Shown one piece after another: positions 18,367 through 26,929 of a stretch of 64,000 nt of DNA. Source of the stretch: an uncultured Bacteroidales bacterium (GTDB lineage Bacteria; Bacteroidota; Bacteroidia; Bacteroidales; UBA932); contig CAKUVA010000008.1 in assembly GCA_934693135.1 (NCBI GenBank), positions 3,566 to 67,565 of the forward strand. Direction: 5' to 3'. Both the position numbers and the translations under genes were made by a program. Under the pieces are notes generated by a model, which worked only from the letters and a program-made list of their open reading frames with translations, ran no database searches and was not told where the DNA came from. Position 1 is the stretch's first letter. Each line of letters opens with the position of its first letter.

Positions 18367-18535
18367 CATTGAGAGCAATAATCTTCAAGAGGTGATGACC
18401 GTGCAGTAGGATATCCACCGTTTGTATTAACGCGATATTGCCAAATGTCCTGTTTATGATAGGGAACGATATACCTGTTGGCAGCAGAAGTCCGATAGGT
18501 ATCTACGATTGCCGGACTTTAAGAAGCTGCTTTGA
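18367..18535 (+). pseudogene. Fragment of a second DUF4143-type ATPase gene
   Basis: Bases 18367-18446 align without gaps to 15627-15706 of the intact ATPase gene, with 8 differences in 80 positions. Two of the differences create in-frame stops (TAG at the second CAG of VQQD, TAA at the K of LYKRD). The same frame then stays open to a TGA at 18533-18535, giving a protein-like stretch (PVYDRERYTCWQQ and YLRLPDFKKLL) with no counterpart in the intact gene. The fragment therefore came from a related but distinct copy, or is fused to another decayed gene. Confidence 0.8.
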
Positions 18536-18695
18536 TTATGCTGAGCTTCGCTAAACCATGCTTCGGTGCATAAAATGGCGCGTTTTACACCCACAATCTA
18601 TAAAACACGGGAATGGTATATTTGACGGCGACTGCATAGATAGCCCATTTCGCAACGGCGGATTGCCGGCATTTAATCGTTGCTAGAAAAAATCG

Positions 18696-18749
18696 CAGGC
18701 CACGATGATAAGCTCTGTAAATACCTACAGGGCATTTCATCGTGGCCTG
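18696..18749. repeat. 54-bp near-palindromic hairpin
   Basis: Outer arms CAGGCCACGATGA (18696-18708) and TCATCGTGGCCTG (18737-18749) are perfect complements. Inner arms CTGTA (18715-18719) and TACAG (18726-18730) share the same centre and close a 6-base loop, with further pairs (GC) between. There is no U-run on either side, so it is not a simple terminator. A recombination or transposon-end site is possible. Confidence 0.7.
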
Positions 18750-19242
18750 TGTATGTGATTTCTCTTGTCTGCGCCACATTGCCGAGCAACATCATCTTAA
18801 TATTCAGCAATATACATTTCATAGGCGTGGCTTACAACTTTGAAAAAGACAGTGATATGCAAGGCGGCAATAGGACAGATTAGGCAGCCTTCAAAGAATA
18901 ACCTGCATCACTTTTCGCCGTAACAGAGCCATTGCTGCGCGGGCCAATCGCCCTACCAAAATAATGCCTACCTTGATTATCAGCCACTTATGAATCTCAA
19001 AGTGCGGTCACTGAGACATTTTAGACTGGTAGCTTATTGATAATCAAATATGCCTTCTGAGTCGACTGGTGTGACTGTGCGGGCCCCAAGTGCAGATGCC
19101 ACGCCACTGCCCACACACGGAAAAAGTCCCTGAGTAGACTTTTATTGCCAGCAGGTATATCATTTCCTTATGATATTATTCTGACATGTTATGAGATTTT
19201 CTGTTTAAGAGTCATGATATGTCGGTTTGTCGTTTTTAGTCG

Positions 19243-19250
19243 TAACTTTG
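19243..19250 (+). promoter_or_regulatory. -7 box before the TonB-dependent receptor
   Basis: TAACTTTG matches the Bacteroidota -7 box and lies 21 bases before the chosen ATG (19272), so the transcript leader would be about 15 bases. The nearest TTTG (19226-19229) is only 13 bases upstream, so no consensus -33 is present. Confidence 0.45.
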
Positions 19251-19271
19251 TTCGTGGAAAAACAGAAAAAT

Positions 19272-21371
19272 ATGAATACACGAATAGTTGTGGTTTTAAC
19301 AGCAGTCTTGGCAGGAATAACTTCAGCATTGGCTCAAGACATTGACACGATAGGAATATATAGGGATAGGCAGGATAGTCTAAAGGCGACCGTATTCACC
19401 GACAGACAGAACGGAAACTATCTGTCCAAAGGGAAAGAACTTCGCACGGAGGTGATTTCCTCCGCAGGGCTAAAAAAAATGGCATGCTGCAATTTGGCCG
19501 AGAGTTTCGAGAATTCTGCAAGTGTGACAGTCGGATATTCTGATGCCGTGACAGGTGCCAGGCAGATACGTCTGCTCGGATTGAGCGGCGTATATACACA
19601 GATGTTAGATGAGAACAGACCTGTGATGCGCGGGCTTGCCGCTCCATTTGGACTATCGTATGTTCCAGGTCAATGGCTTGAAAGTATTCAGGTATCCAAA
19701 GGTCTTTCTTCTGTAGTGAATGGCGTGGAGTCCATTACCGGGCAGATAAATACCGAGTATCGTAAGCCTACTGACGAGAAGCCGTTGTTTCTCAATGCTT
19801 CGATAATGAACGACACCAAGGCCGACTTCAATGTCGCTTCTTCGCTTCAGATGGGTGATAAATGGAGCACTATCATGCTTGGCCATGTTTCTGGAAATTT
19901 CGAGACATTCGACCATAATCACGATGGCTTTAGAGATGATCCGGCAATGCTTCAGGTCAATGTTGCCAATAGGTGGCTATATTATAGTGAAAGCGGTGTC
20001 CAAGTGAGATTTGGATTCCGTGCACTTCAGGACAAGAGGCAAGGCGGACAAGATGGATATGATCATGATACTTATGCATTATCCTCAGCCAATCCTTGGG
20101 GATCAGATATCACGAATCGGCAGTTGAACGGATATGTGAAAGTAGGTGTGCCTATAAGTTCGGACAATGCGAAAAATATCGCATTCGTTGCAGATTATAC
20201 CCTTTCAGATATGGACTCATGGTTTGGTGCTACGAAATATCTAGCGAATCAGAATTCTGGTTTTGTCAATGTCCTTTTTCAAGATGAAATAAATGAATTT
20301 CATAAGTTTACGCTTGCTCTTGGTGGTACTGCTGATAGATATTCTGAGGATTTCATGCGTAAGGTATATGCCCAAAGTCTTGAGCCGGGAAAAGTCGTGA
20401 AGGCATTCTATACAGGTGGACTTGCAGGAGAGTATACTTTTCATTCAGGAGACAAGTTCTCATCTATACTTGGCATTAGAGGTGATTGGTTTAGTGGGGA
20501 AGGGCTTAGGTTTTCTCCTCGTCTTACATTGAAATATAACCCTATAGAACAAATCGTCATTCGAGCAAATGGAGGCCGAGGCTTGAGAAGGGCTCTTCCG
20601 CTCATTGACAATATAGGTGTGTTTTCCACTGGTAAATCATTTATAGGCGCTTATAATAATCATCTTCTTGAGGATGCATGGACGTTTGGAGGTAATGCTA
20701 CATTCTATCTACCTTTCGGCTTGAATGATGACACATATATTAGTTTGGATTATTTCGGAACGAGATTCCGTGAGCAGATGATTGTGGATTACGATCATGC
20801 CGTAAATACGATATCATTCTATGCTCTTGATGGTAAACGTTCATATACAAATAGTTACCAAATAGATTTTAATACAGTCCCTTTCCGAGGGTTTACTGTG
20901 ACAGCTACATTCCGCTATACAGATGCAAAGACTGAATTTGAAAGTCGTGGACTCACTGAACGTCCTATGTCCAGCCGTTATAAGGGGGTTCTGAACCTGC
21001 AGTATGCTACAAATCTGAATAAGTGGATATTTGATTTTACTGCATCCGTGAATGGGAAAGCCCGTGTTTATGATTTTATGAAAACATTGCGTGGGACGGA
21101 TGGCGAACTTCTTTATGCTGATGGATTTACGAAAACCTATCCGCTTCTTTATCTGCAGGTTACCAAAAGATTCAAGGGCATTGACCTTTATCTCGGTGCT
21201 GAGAACTTGACCAATTTTAGGCAGAAGAACGTGATAGTAGGTACTTCTGCAGGAGGTCATTCAGGACATATAGTGGATACTTCTGCGGCGGATTTCGATG
21301 CGAGTGCGGTGTGGGGTCCGATTATGGGGACGAAAATATATCTCGGTGCACGGTTTACTTTGTGGAAATAA
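19272..21371 (+). CDS. TonB-dependent outer-membrane receptor, probably for metal or metallophore
   Basis: The 699-residue protein has a signal peptide (VVVLTAVLAGITSALAQ), a plug domain (RTEVISSAGLKKMACCNLAE, GARQIRLLGLSGVYTQMLDE, SIQVSKGLSSVVNGVESITG) and a beta barrel ending in aromatic F-T-L-W-K. It lacks the carboxypeptidase-like N-terminal domain of SusC proteins and is shorter, as in ion or siderophore receptors. Several histidine/aspartate clusters are visible (FDHNHDGFRDD, DGYDHDTYA, GGHSGHIVD), consistent with metal handling. The gene is followed after 31 bases by an HMA-domain protein, and the metal efflux operon lies upstream beyond the decayed block. Start ATG 19272 is preferred to an in-frame codon 45 bases upstream that would precede the transcript start. 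Confidence 0.88.
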   Translation: MNTRIVVVLTAVLAGITSALAQDIDTIGIYRDRQDSLKATVFTDRQNGNYLSKGKELRTEVISSAGLKKMACCNLAESFENSASVTVGYSDAVTGARQIRLLGLSGVYTQMLDENRPVMRGLAAPFGLSYVPGQWLESIQVSKGLSSVVNGVESITGQINTEYRKPTDEKPLFLNASIMNDTKADFNVASSLQMGDKWSTIMLGHVSGNFETFDHNHDGFRDDPAMLQVNVANRWLYYSESGVQVRFGFRALQDKRQGGQDGYDHDTYALSSANPWGSDITNRQLNGYVKVGVPISSDNAKNIAFVADYTLSDMDSWFGATKYLANQNSGFVNVLFQDEINEFHKFTLALGGTADRYSEDFMRKVYAQSLEPGKVVKAFYTGGLAGEYTFHSGDKFSSILGIRGDWFSGEGLRFSPRLTLKYNPIEQIVIRANGGRGLRRALPLIDNIGVFSTGKSFIGAYNNHLLEDAWTFGGNATFYLPFGLNDDTYISLDYFGTRFREQMIVDYDHAVNTISFYALDGKRSYTNSYQIDFNTVPFRGFTVTATFRYTDAKTEFESRGLTERPMSSRYKGVLNLQYATNLNKWIFDFTASVNGKARVYDFMKTLRGTDGELLYADGFTKTYPLLYLQVTKRFKGIDLYLGAENLTNFRQKNVIVGTSAGGHSGHIVDTSAADFDASAVWGPIMGTKIYLGARFTLWK

Positions 21372-21402
21372 TTAGTATATTTCGATGTTATTTATGGCGT
21401 TT

Positions 21403-21726
21403 ATGAATAAGTTTATCATTATGTCGGTCATTGCAGTTCTTGTTGGAACTGTTGCCGGAAATACGACTCCTATGCAGGCGTCGTCCAAGATTTCAGCTGA
21501 ACCAAAGAAAGCTCTCAAGACTGTTACTTTCAATGTAGAACTTCATTGTCAGAATTGTGTTAAGAAGGTGAAAGAAAACATCTCTTTTGAGAAAGGAGTG
21601 AAGGCTTTGGATGTCAATCTTGAGAAAAAGACGGTTACTGTGACCTTCGATCCGTCCAAGACTGATACGGCCATATTGAAGAAAGCCATTGAGAAACTCG
21701 GGTATAAGACAGAACTTGTGAAGTGA
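21403..21726 (+). CDS. Exported heavy-metal-associated (HMA) domain protein
   Basis: The 107-residue product has a signal segment (MNKFIIMSVIAVLVGTVAG) and one ferredoxin-like HMA domain: VTFNVELHCQNCVKKVKE carries the CxxC metal site (with His in place of the usual Met before Cys), and VTVTFDPSKTD plus AIEKLGYKTELVK complete the fold. HMA domains bind Cu(I), Zn(II) or similar. As an exported protein it would be a periplasmic metal carrier serving the adjacent TonB-dependent receptor or the efflux pump. In-frame ATGs at 21385 and 21394 are alternative starts; 21403 gives the cleanest signal peptide. Confidence 0.88.
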   Translation: MNKFIIMSVIAVLVGTVAGNTTPMQASSKISAEPKKALKTVTFNVELHCQNCVKKVKENISFEKGVKALDVNLEKKTVTVTFDPSKTDTAILKKAIEKLGYKTELVK

Positions 21727-21843
21727 TAGAGTGTTGTTATCTTCTTAATTTCTTGCGAGGTACATATTGCGGATTTGAAAAAAATATGTAAATTTCGCTC
21801 GGTCATCAATTTATTCAGGTGACGGGGCCTTGCCCAATGTCCC

Positions 21844-21874
21844 AGATTTGTATCACAATATGTGATACAAATCT
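21844..21874. repeat. Perfect 14-bp inverted repeat with 3-base spacer
   Basis: AGATTTGTATCACA (21844-21857) and TGTGATACAAATCT (21861-21874) are exact complements around ATA. It lies 118 bases after the HMA gene and 43 bases before the peptidase remnant. No U-run follows, so either an operator-like site or an RNA-stabilising 3' hairpin is possible. Confidence 0.65.
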
Positions 21875-21916
21875 CATTCATTACCATAATCACTAATAAC
21901 TAATTCTGATAAAACA

Positions 21917-22169
21917 ATGAAAAAATTTTTGTTCCTTTTATCATTTCTTTATCTGATAATGTCATGTGGGAAGACATTATCGAGCCAAGAGGGGCCTCCG
22001 ACAAAAGAATCTTTACCACCATATCTTTTTTTTCTTTCACATGAATTGGGGGTGGTGTGGTGAGTCTAATGGCTATTTTCTTGATTCTGACATAGATTTA
22101 GCTAAATATGGTAAAGATAGTAACTATTCTGTAGACCGAACTGATATAATAATATCTGGACATAATTGA
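21917..22169 (+). pseudogene. Remnant of a C10-type (streptopain-like) cysteine peptidase lipoprotein gene
   Basis: ATG 21917 opens a lipoprotein signal (FLYLIMSCGK) that ends after 48 codons. In another frame from about 22010 the sequence reads FFFFHMNWGWCGESNGYFLD and runs to TGA 22167-22169. The string FH(V/M)NWGWxGxSNGYF is the C-terminal active-site loop of C10 peptidases such as SpeB and the Bacteroides homologues. The roughly 300 residues that should lie between are gone, and the junction sits in a T-rich run. So the gene has suffered a large internal deletion plus a frame change. Both ends still look like coding sequence, so the deletion may be fairly recent. Confidence 0.7.
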
Positions 22170-22176
22170 AATTCAC

Positions 22177-22596
22177 ATGAAAAAGATTATAATTTTTTTA
22201 GGCCTTATTTTATGCACAATATCGTCATGTTCAAAAATTAAAGGATATAAATGGACTGAAGCGAAGTTTGACATATCGGAGATATTCTTTGACTCTGAAG
22301 GAGGACAAAAGGTGGTCTGTACTGAACGAGGGCTTTATTCTTGGATGCTACAGGACATAACAGACGCAGACTCTCCAATAGCTATTTATCCTGAACGAGA
22401 TGAAAAAACTGATATGGAGCAGCTTTCGTCAGATAATATCGTAGTCAGACATAAGGATCGGCGATATGTGCGACACGAAACTGAAGAATATGATATTACT
22501 GTATTGCCTTCTACGGAAGTTCATAAATGGGTATTATCCGTAAGCGGTGCGTATATCCACGGAAAAGTCATCATTTATCAGAATTGCGGCAAGTGA
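22177..22596 (+). CDS. Small lipoprotein, possible partner of a lost C10 peptidase
   Basis: The 139-residue protein has a lipoprotein signal (LILCTISSCSK). The mature part starts with EIFFDSEGGQKVVCTERG and ends WVLSVSGAYIHGKVIIYQNCGK. A 'F-D-S-E-G-G-x' strand followed by a Trp-containing strand is common in Bacteroidales BACON-like beta-sandwich lipoproteins. It starts 7 bases after the C10 peptidase remnant. In Bacteroides, C10 peptidases are often followed by small inhibitor-like proteins, so this may be the surviving partner. That role is inference; no inhibitor family could be confirmed by eye. Confidence 0.6.
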   Translation: MKKIIIFLGLILCTISSCSKIKGYKWTEAKFDISEIFFDSEGGQKVVCTERGLYSWMLQDITDADSPIAIYPERDEKTDMEQLSSDNIVVRHKDRRYVRHETEEYDITVLPSTEVHKWVLSVSGAYIHGKVIIYQNCGK

Positions 22597-22639
22597 TAGC
22601 TTGTTTTATTTGATGAACGGACGATGTGAAATTGAAAAT

Positions 22640-22671
22640 CGGGTGTCATGTCTTTATGAACATGACACCCG
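22640..22671. terminator. Terminator-like hairpin between convergent genes
   Basis: A perfect 12-bp stem (CGGGTGTCATGT / ACATGACACCCG) with an 8-base loop lies between the plus-strand lipoprotein and the minus-strand gpmI. ATTTTC follows it on the minus strand, and GAAAAT precedes it on the plus strand. It probably ends transcription from both sides. Confidence 0.65.
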
Positions 22672-22692
22672 AAAAAGTTATGTTTCTATAGT

Positions 22693-24219
22693 TTAGAATA
22701 ACGGCTCGGCATCCATGTCTGCAGGCTGAGGAAGCCCCATCAACTTGAGGATGGTAGGAGCAACATTGCAGAGTGCACCATCTTTTACGCTCTTCACTTC
22801 GTCACCTGCATTGACTACGATGAACTGAACAGGGTTTAGTGAGTGTGCTGTGTTTGGGGTACCATCTTCATTTACAGCATGGTCGGCATTGCCGTGGTCA
22901 GCTGTTATTAAGACTACATAATTATGCTTTATAGCCTCAGTAACAACTTTCTCGACAAGCCCGTCAACACATCTTACAGCCTTGACGATGGCGTCATATA
23001 CGCCAGTGTGTCCAATCATGTCACCGTTTGCGTAGTTGAGGATGATGAGGTCCTCTTTGTCAGTGTCGATGGCTTCGATAAGCTTCTCTGTTACAATTGG
23101 TGCGCTCATTTCTGGCTGAAGGTCGTATGTAGGAACCTTAGGTGAAGGTACTAAGATTCTATCCTCGTTCTCGAAAGGAGTCTCGCGTCCGCCGTTGAAG
23201 AAAAATGTTACATGTGCATATTTCTCGGTTTCTGCGATTCGAAGCTGGTGAAGTCCTGCCTTGGATACGATTTCTCCGAGGGTGTCCTTGACAATCTCCT
23301 TATCGAAGAGGATGTGCAGGCCCTTGAATGCTGCATCGTATGGCGTCATACAGCAGTAGTAGAGATTAGGTATGATGTGCATTCCTTCCTCTGGCATATC
23401 TTGCTGTGTGAGAACGGATGTGATTTCGCGTGCACGGTCGTTACGGAAATTCATGAAAATCACTGCATCGCCCTCCTCTATCTTAGCGAGAGGTGAGCCA
23501 GCTGCATCAGTGATTACGATAGGTTTGATGAATTCGTCAGTGACATCAGCGTCATAGGATGCCTGTACACCTGCGGTGGCAGATGTGAAAGCTGCTCCCT
23601 TGCCGCTTATGAGTAGGTCGTATGCCTCTTTTACTCGGTTCCATCTCTTGTCCCTGTCCATCGCATAGAAACGTCCGCATACGGATGCGATCTTTCCTGT
23701 ACTCTCGGCCATGTGTTTTTCGAGGTCGGCGATAAAACCTTTCCCACTATGAGGATCAGTATCACGGCCATCCATGAAACAATGTACGAATACTTTATCC
23801 AAGCCATATTCCTTTGCGACATTTAGGAACTCATAGTAATGGTCGAGTGAACTATGTACACCGCCAGTTGAGCAGAGTCCCATGAGATGGAGTTTCTTGC
23901 CGCTTTTCTTTACATAATCATATACGCCTTTAACTTCAGCTCTATCCAGAAGTTTGTGCTCGCGACAGGTCTTATTGATTTTCATGAGGTCTTGGTAGAC
24001 AACACGCCCAGCACCAAGATTCATGTGTCCGACTTCTGAGTTTCCCATCTGTCCATCCGGAAGGCCGACAGCTTCTCCACAAGTGAGTAGATGGCTCATA
24101 GGGTATTTTGCTCTAAGTGAGTCAATAAATGGTGTTCCTGCAGTATAGATGGCATTAGAGTGGTCATGTTTACCTTCTCCCCAGCCATCGAGAATCATAA
24201 GAAGAACTTTTCTGTTCAT
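22693..24219 (-). CDS. gpmI: 2,3-bisphosphoglycerate-independent phosphoglycerate mutase
   Basis: The 508-residue enzyme interconverts 3- and 2-phosphoglycerate in glycolysis using two Mn ions. The phosphatase-like metal residues are present: D11 in MILDGWGEG, catalytic S61 in [14 protein letters not shown], and the C-terminal metal cluster in [13 protein letters not shown] and [12 protein letters not shown]. The phosphotransferase insert with [15 protein letters not shown] is also present. Length and motifs are normal. It has its own -7 box at 24263-24270 and a hairpin after the stop, so it is probably monocistronic. Confidence 0.97.
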   Translation of the reverse strand: MNRKVLLMILDGWGEGKHDHSNAIYTAGTPFIDSLRAKYPMSHLLTCGEAVGLPDGQMGNSEVGHMNLGAGRVVYQDLMKINKTCREHKLLDRAEVKGVYDYVKKSGKKLHLMGLCSTGGVHSSLDHYYEFLNVAKEYGLDKVFVHCFMDGRDTDPHSGKGFIADLEKHMAESTGKIASVCGRFYAMDRDKRWNRVKEAYDLLISGKGAAFTSATAGVQASYDADVTDEFIKPIVITDAAGSPLAKIEEGDAVIFMNFRNDRAREITSVLTQQDMPEEGMHIIPNLYYCCMTPYDAAFKGLHILFDKEIVKDTLGEIVSKAGLHQLRIAETEKYAHVTFFFNGGRETPFENEDRILVPSPKVPTYDLQPEMSAPIVTEKLIEAIDTDKEDLIILNYANGDMIGHTGVYDAIVKAVRCVDGLVEKVVTEAIKHNYVVLITADHGNADHAVNEDGTPNTAHSLNPVQFIVVNAGDEVKSVKDGALCNVAPTILKLMGLPQPADMDAEPLF

Positions 24220-24262
24220 ATTTTTGAATACTTTTATTACTTATAATCTTGAATACAATTTA

Positions 24263-24270
24263 CAAAGTTA
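24263..24270 (-). promoter_or_regulatory. -7 box of gpmI
   Basis: The minus strand reads TAACTTTG here, which would start the transcript near 24256, about 37 bases before the gpmI ATG at 24219. No TTG lies at the expected distance upstream, so only half of the consensus is met. Confidence 0.45.
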
Positions 24271-24290
24271 ATGAAAGTCATTCTGATTAC

Positions 24291-25982
24291 CTACAGTATT
24301 TGCCACATTGTCGGAAGAGGTTTGGCTTCGTTGGCAGGATCACCGGCTATTCTTGAAACACATTTGACATTCGGTTTGTCGAACCATTTGTCATTTACCT
24401 GATATTCAGAGCAACAACGTTGTCTTACGACAAATTCAGATGTTGGATTCTCAAGTGTAACAGTAAATTCTATAACTTTTTGCTCGGTGGTGAAAGCCAT
24501 ATTGTAAGTTATAGTTTCGGAGCTTAAGTTGAGTGTTTCAGTCTTTTTCTCAAATGTAGGTACAGGTTTAAACTCTTCTCCGTCTTTATACTCTATCATC
24601 CAGTACTTTGCACCATATTTGCCTGGATTGTATGTATAAATCATATGTAGTTGAGTACCTTCTGGGAACTCATATTTCCCCGTAGTTTCGAACTGCCAAA
24701 CGTCACCAGGCATAGGGCCGCTCATGACAGGTTGTCCGCCATTAGATGCATTCAAAGTGCTGAGACCTGCTGCATCTCCTGGCCACATAGTCTTGTCAAC
24801 CTGGATATAACTGAGTTTGCCGCTACCCTGTCCATTAGCATTGTAATAGCCGCGTTCTCCAGCTTCATTGCTATAGCGGTATACACCGATTTCATCTTGT
24901 CCTGTCCAAGTCTTTATGCAACCGTCAGACTTTGCTCTTTCCGGTGTAAAATACCACTGAGCCAGTACTTTGCCGTAATCTTCTTTCTTGCCTTCATCCT
25001 CAGGTCTCTCAAAATATGAGAGGTCAGTAATTGTATATGGGTGTTCGCATGCTTCATGAGCCGCTGTTTGACAAACTTTAGCTGTCGTTTCAGATATCCC
25101 TTCTGGGTGGTAACTATTTCCTACAACACTTTTTCCCATGATTTTCTCATACCATAGGCATCCCACTGTATAACGCCCTGTAGTGTAATTCAAATGCCAT
25201 CCATCGCGATTCATGTTGTCGCCTATGTAAGAGGTTCTTGCATTCTGTACTGCATCCATGCTGTTCATGAATAGACTGAATTCCGGATGAGCCTTCAAAA
25301 CTTCTTGTGTGGCTGTGCATATCATGTTGTACATCACCATTTGGTCGAATCCGTAATAACTGAATTTTACACCAGTGTAGCCTGTCTTGGCTGCCCATGG
25401 AGCATGATATGCGAGTTTTGCATTTTTGCATTTTTCCCTTACTACGTTGATGAGAGTTGTTAACGCGGGCTCCATTGAGTGTGTGATTCCGTTATATGTT
25501 GTGTTGTAATATCCATGATAGCCTGCTCCTTCCTGTACACTAATGAATGTCCAATCTTCATCAGCGAGAGCTTCTGACATTTTCGTGTTATCGGTCTTTG
25601 TAAGTGTGCCGTCAACTATTTTCCTATAACTGTATGCTGCGGCGTCAGAAACTGCATTTGCAGCATGCTTGTCTAATGGACAACCTCCTATGTAAAGGTC
25701 GCCTATTATAACTTTTTGTCCATCTGCTGCGAATAGACCATAGAGCTCCTGTTCTACGGCATCTGCAGAGAAGCTGTTACCGATAGCAAGAATCTTTATT
25801 GTTTCTGGTAGTTCGGGTTTAGGATCCGGTGTAGGCTCTGGTGTTGGTTCCGGTGTAGGCTCAGGTGTGGTTGGGTCTGTTTTCTCTGGCGTATCCGGTT
25901 TGCTTGGTTCGTCAGCTGACGATGGATTACATGAAAGTACCGCTATTGCGGTAAATACAGTGAAAAATAATTTTAGTTTCAT
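24291..25982 (-). CDS. DUF4886 SGNH-hydrolase-like lipoprotein
   Basis: The 563-residue protein has a lipoprotein signal (FTAIAVLSCNPS, Cys at 18), then a Pro/Glu/Thr-rich linker of PEPT units (about residues 30-58), then the DUF4886 domain starting ILAIGNSFSADAVEQELY. The GNSFS block holds the likely nucleophile Ser and the C-terminal block DGWHLNY the catalytic Asp/His, as in SGNH esterases. A beta-rich extra domain of about 200 residues follows and is not recognised. A surface esterase acting on glycans is the likely role. ATG 25982 is chosen because the signal peptide starts there; the frame is open 11 codons further. It lies 29 bases after the transporter gene on the same strand. Confidence 0.82.
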   Translation of the reverse strand: MKLKLFFTVFTAIAVLSCNPSSADEPSKPDTPEKTDPTTPEPTPEPTPEPTPDPKPELPETIKILAIGNSFSADAVEQELYGLFAADGQKVIIGDLYIGGCPLDKHAANAVSDAAAYSYRKIVDGTLTKTDNTKMSEALADEDWTFISVQEGAGYHGYYNTTYNGITHSMEPALTTLINVVREKCKNAKLAYHAPWAAKTGYTGVKFSYYGFDQMVMYNMICTATQEVLKAHPEFSLFMNSMDAVQNARTSYIGDNMNRDGWHLNYTTGRYTVGCLWYEKIMGKSVVGNSYHPEGISETTAKVCQTAAHEACEHPYTITDLSYFERPEDEGKKEDYGKVLAQWYFTPERAKSDGCIKTWTGQDEIGVYRYSNEAGERGYYNANGQGSGKLSYIQVDKTMWPGDAAGLSTLNASNGGQPVMSGPMPGDVWQFETTGKYEFPEGTQLHMIYTYNPGKYGAKYWMIEYKDGEEFKPVPTFEKKTETLNLSSETITYNMAFTTEQKVIEFTVTLENPTSEFVVRQRCCSEYQVNDKWFDKPNVKCVSRIAGDPANEAKPLPTMWQIL

Positions 25983-26011
25983 GTTATAAAATTTATATGA
26001 TTTATTATAGT

Positions 26012-26929
26012 TCACGATTCACGACTTTTGCTGAAACTTACGAGGATGACTCCTGTAAAAACTGCTGTTACTGCTAAAATCTTATTGAATGTCAATGTGT
26101 CCATACCTACGGCAATGCTTATGGCTATGGCTATGATAGGTTGCATATATGAGTATAGACTGACCATTGTCGGACGCACATGTTTCTGTCCGAAAGAGAG
26201 TAGGAAGTACGAAATGAATGTAGCGCAGACGATAAGAATAGCGAGATCGATGATGAAAATTCCTGATAACTGATGGTAGTTGAATGTTAGCAGTTCTTTT
26301 CCAGCAAATGGTGCTGACATAAGGAACGCGAACAAAAAAATCCATTTCATGTAAGTTACTACAGAGTATCTTGCAATCAGTTGCTTAAATAGCCCAAGAT
26401 ATATTGCGAAACTTAAACCATTTACAATCATGCAAATTACTCCCATAAGACTTGTGCTTTGTGTTCCATTTCCTCCAGTAGAGCTATGCATAATTAGAAA
26501 TACTATTCCGCAGAAACTAAGTACTACGCCACCTGCTTTTTCCCATGTTATCGGCTCTTTTATGGCCAATGCTGCCACGAACATTGTGTATATCGGACTT
26601 AATGCGCTCAAGATGGAACAAGTCATGGGTGTTACATCTGGAATAGCCATTAGAAAAGATGCTTGTACGAGGAAAAAGCCAATAAATGAAGCTGCAAAAA
26701 GTTTCGGGTAATCAGCAACCGCTACTTTCTCTTTCGGTCGGAATGCTGACAATATCCAAAACAATGAGCCTGCTCCTATAGCTCGGAGGCAAAATAATGC
26801 CAAAGGCGATAACAGGTGACTACTTGACAGATCTTTGCAAGTAACTATATTTATGCCGAATACTGTGTATGCAAGAAAACAGGCGAGATTGCCTAAAATT
26901 TTGTTCCGTCCGATCTTTTCCAATGTCAA
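26012..26929 (-). CDS. EamA/DMT-family transporter
   Basis: The 305-residue protein shows ten hydrophobic helices in two EamA repeats (ILGNLACFLAYTVFGINIV opening the first, LMGVICMIVNGLSFAIYLGL the second) with the conserved PIYTMFVAAL and YSYMQPIIAI segments. These carriers export small metabolites or amino acids. The start is uncertain: no ATG precedes the first helix, and the frame begins at TTG 26929, which lies inside a TAACTTTG (-7-like) string on the same strand (26927-26934). If that box were a real promoter, translation would have to start further in, perhaps at TTG 26923. Confidence 0.82.
   Translation of the reverse strand: MTLEKIGRNKILGNLACFLAYTVFGINIVTCKDLSSSHLLSPLALFCLRAIGAGSLFWILSAFRPKEKVAVADYPKLFAASFIGFFLVQASFLMAIPDVTPMTCSILSALSPIYTMFVAALAIKEPITWEKAGGVVLSFCGIVFLIMHSSTGGNGTQSTSLMGVICMIVNGLSFAIYLGLFKQLIARYSVVTYMKWIFLFAFLMSAPFAGKELLTFNYHQLSGIFIIDLAILIVCATFISYFLLSFGQKHVRPTMVSLYSYMQPIIAIAISIAVGMDTLTFNKILAVTAVFTGVILVSFSKSRES

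Larger units (their letters stand above)
18096..19242. other. 1.1-kb stretch without intact genes (decayed DNA)
   Basis: No convincing gene is present. Short open frames at 18585-18779 (minus) and 18680-18883 (plus) lack start-site context and family resemblance, and both run across the hairpin at 18696-18749. The stretch contains a quasi-palindrome at 18221-18244, a fragment of an ATPase gene with in-frame stops (18367-18446, possibly open to 18535) and the hairpin. Base composition shifts from AT-rich (18050-18250) to more GC-rich (18560-19130), suggesting pieces of different origin. Confidence 0.6.

Noticed and set aside
18585..18883. Two overlapping short frames (64 and 67 codons) on opposite strands
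   Set aside because: Both are read through the 54-bp hairpin, which makes the two translations partly mirror each other; no start context or known domain.
21549..21893. 114-codon minus-strand frame across the HMA gene and palindrome
   Set aside because: It is antisense to the clearly coding HMA domain and has no recognisable features.
25810..25895. Tandem repeat of 12-base units
   Set aside because: It simply encodes the Pro-Glu-Thr linker of the DUF4886 lipoprotein; a phase-variable array was considered but the unit count is low and the units are in frame.
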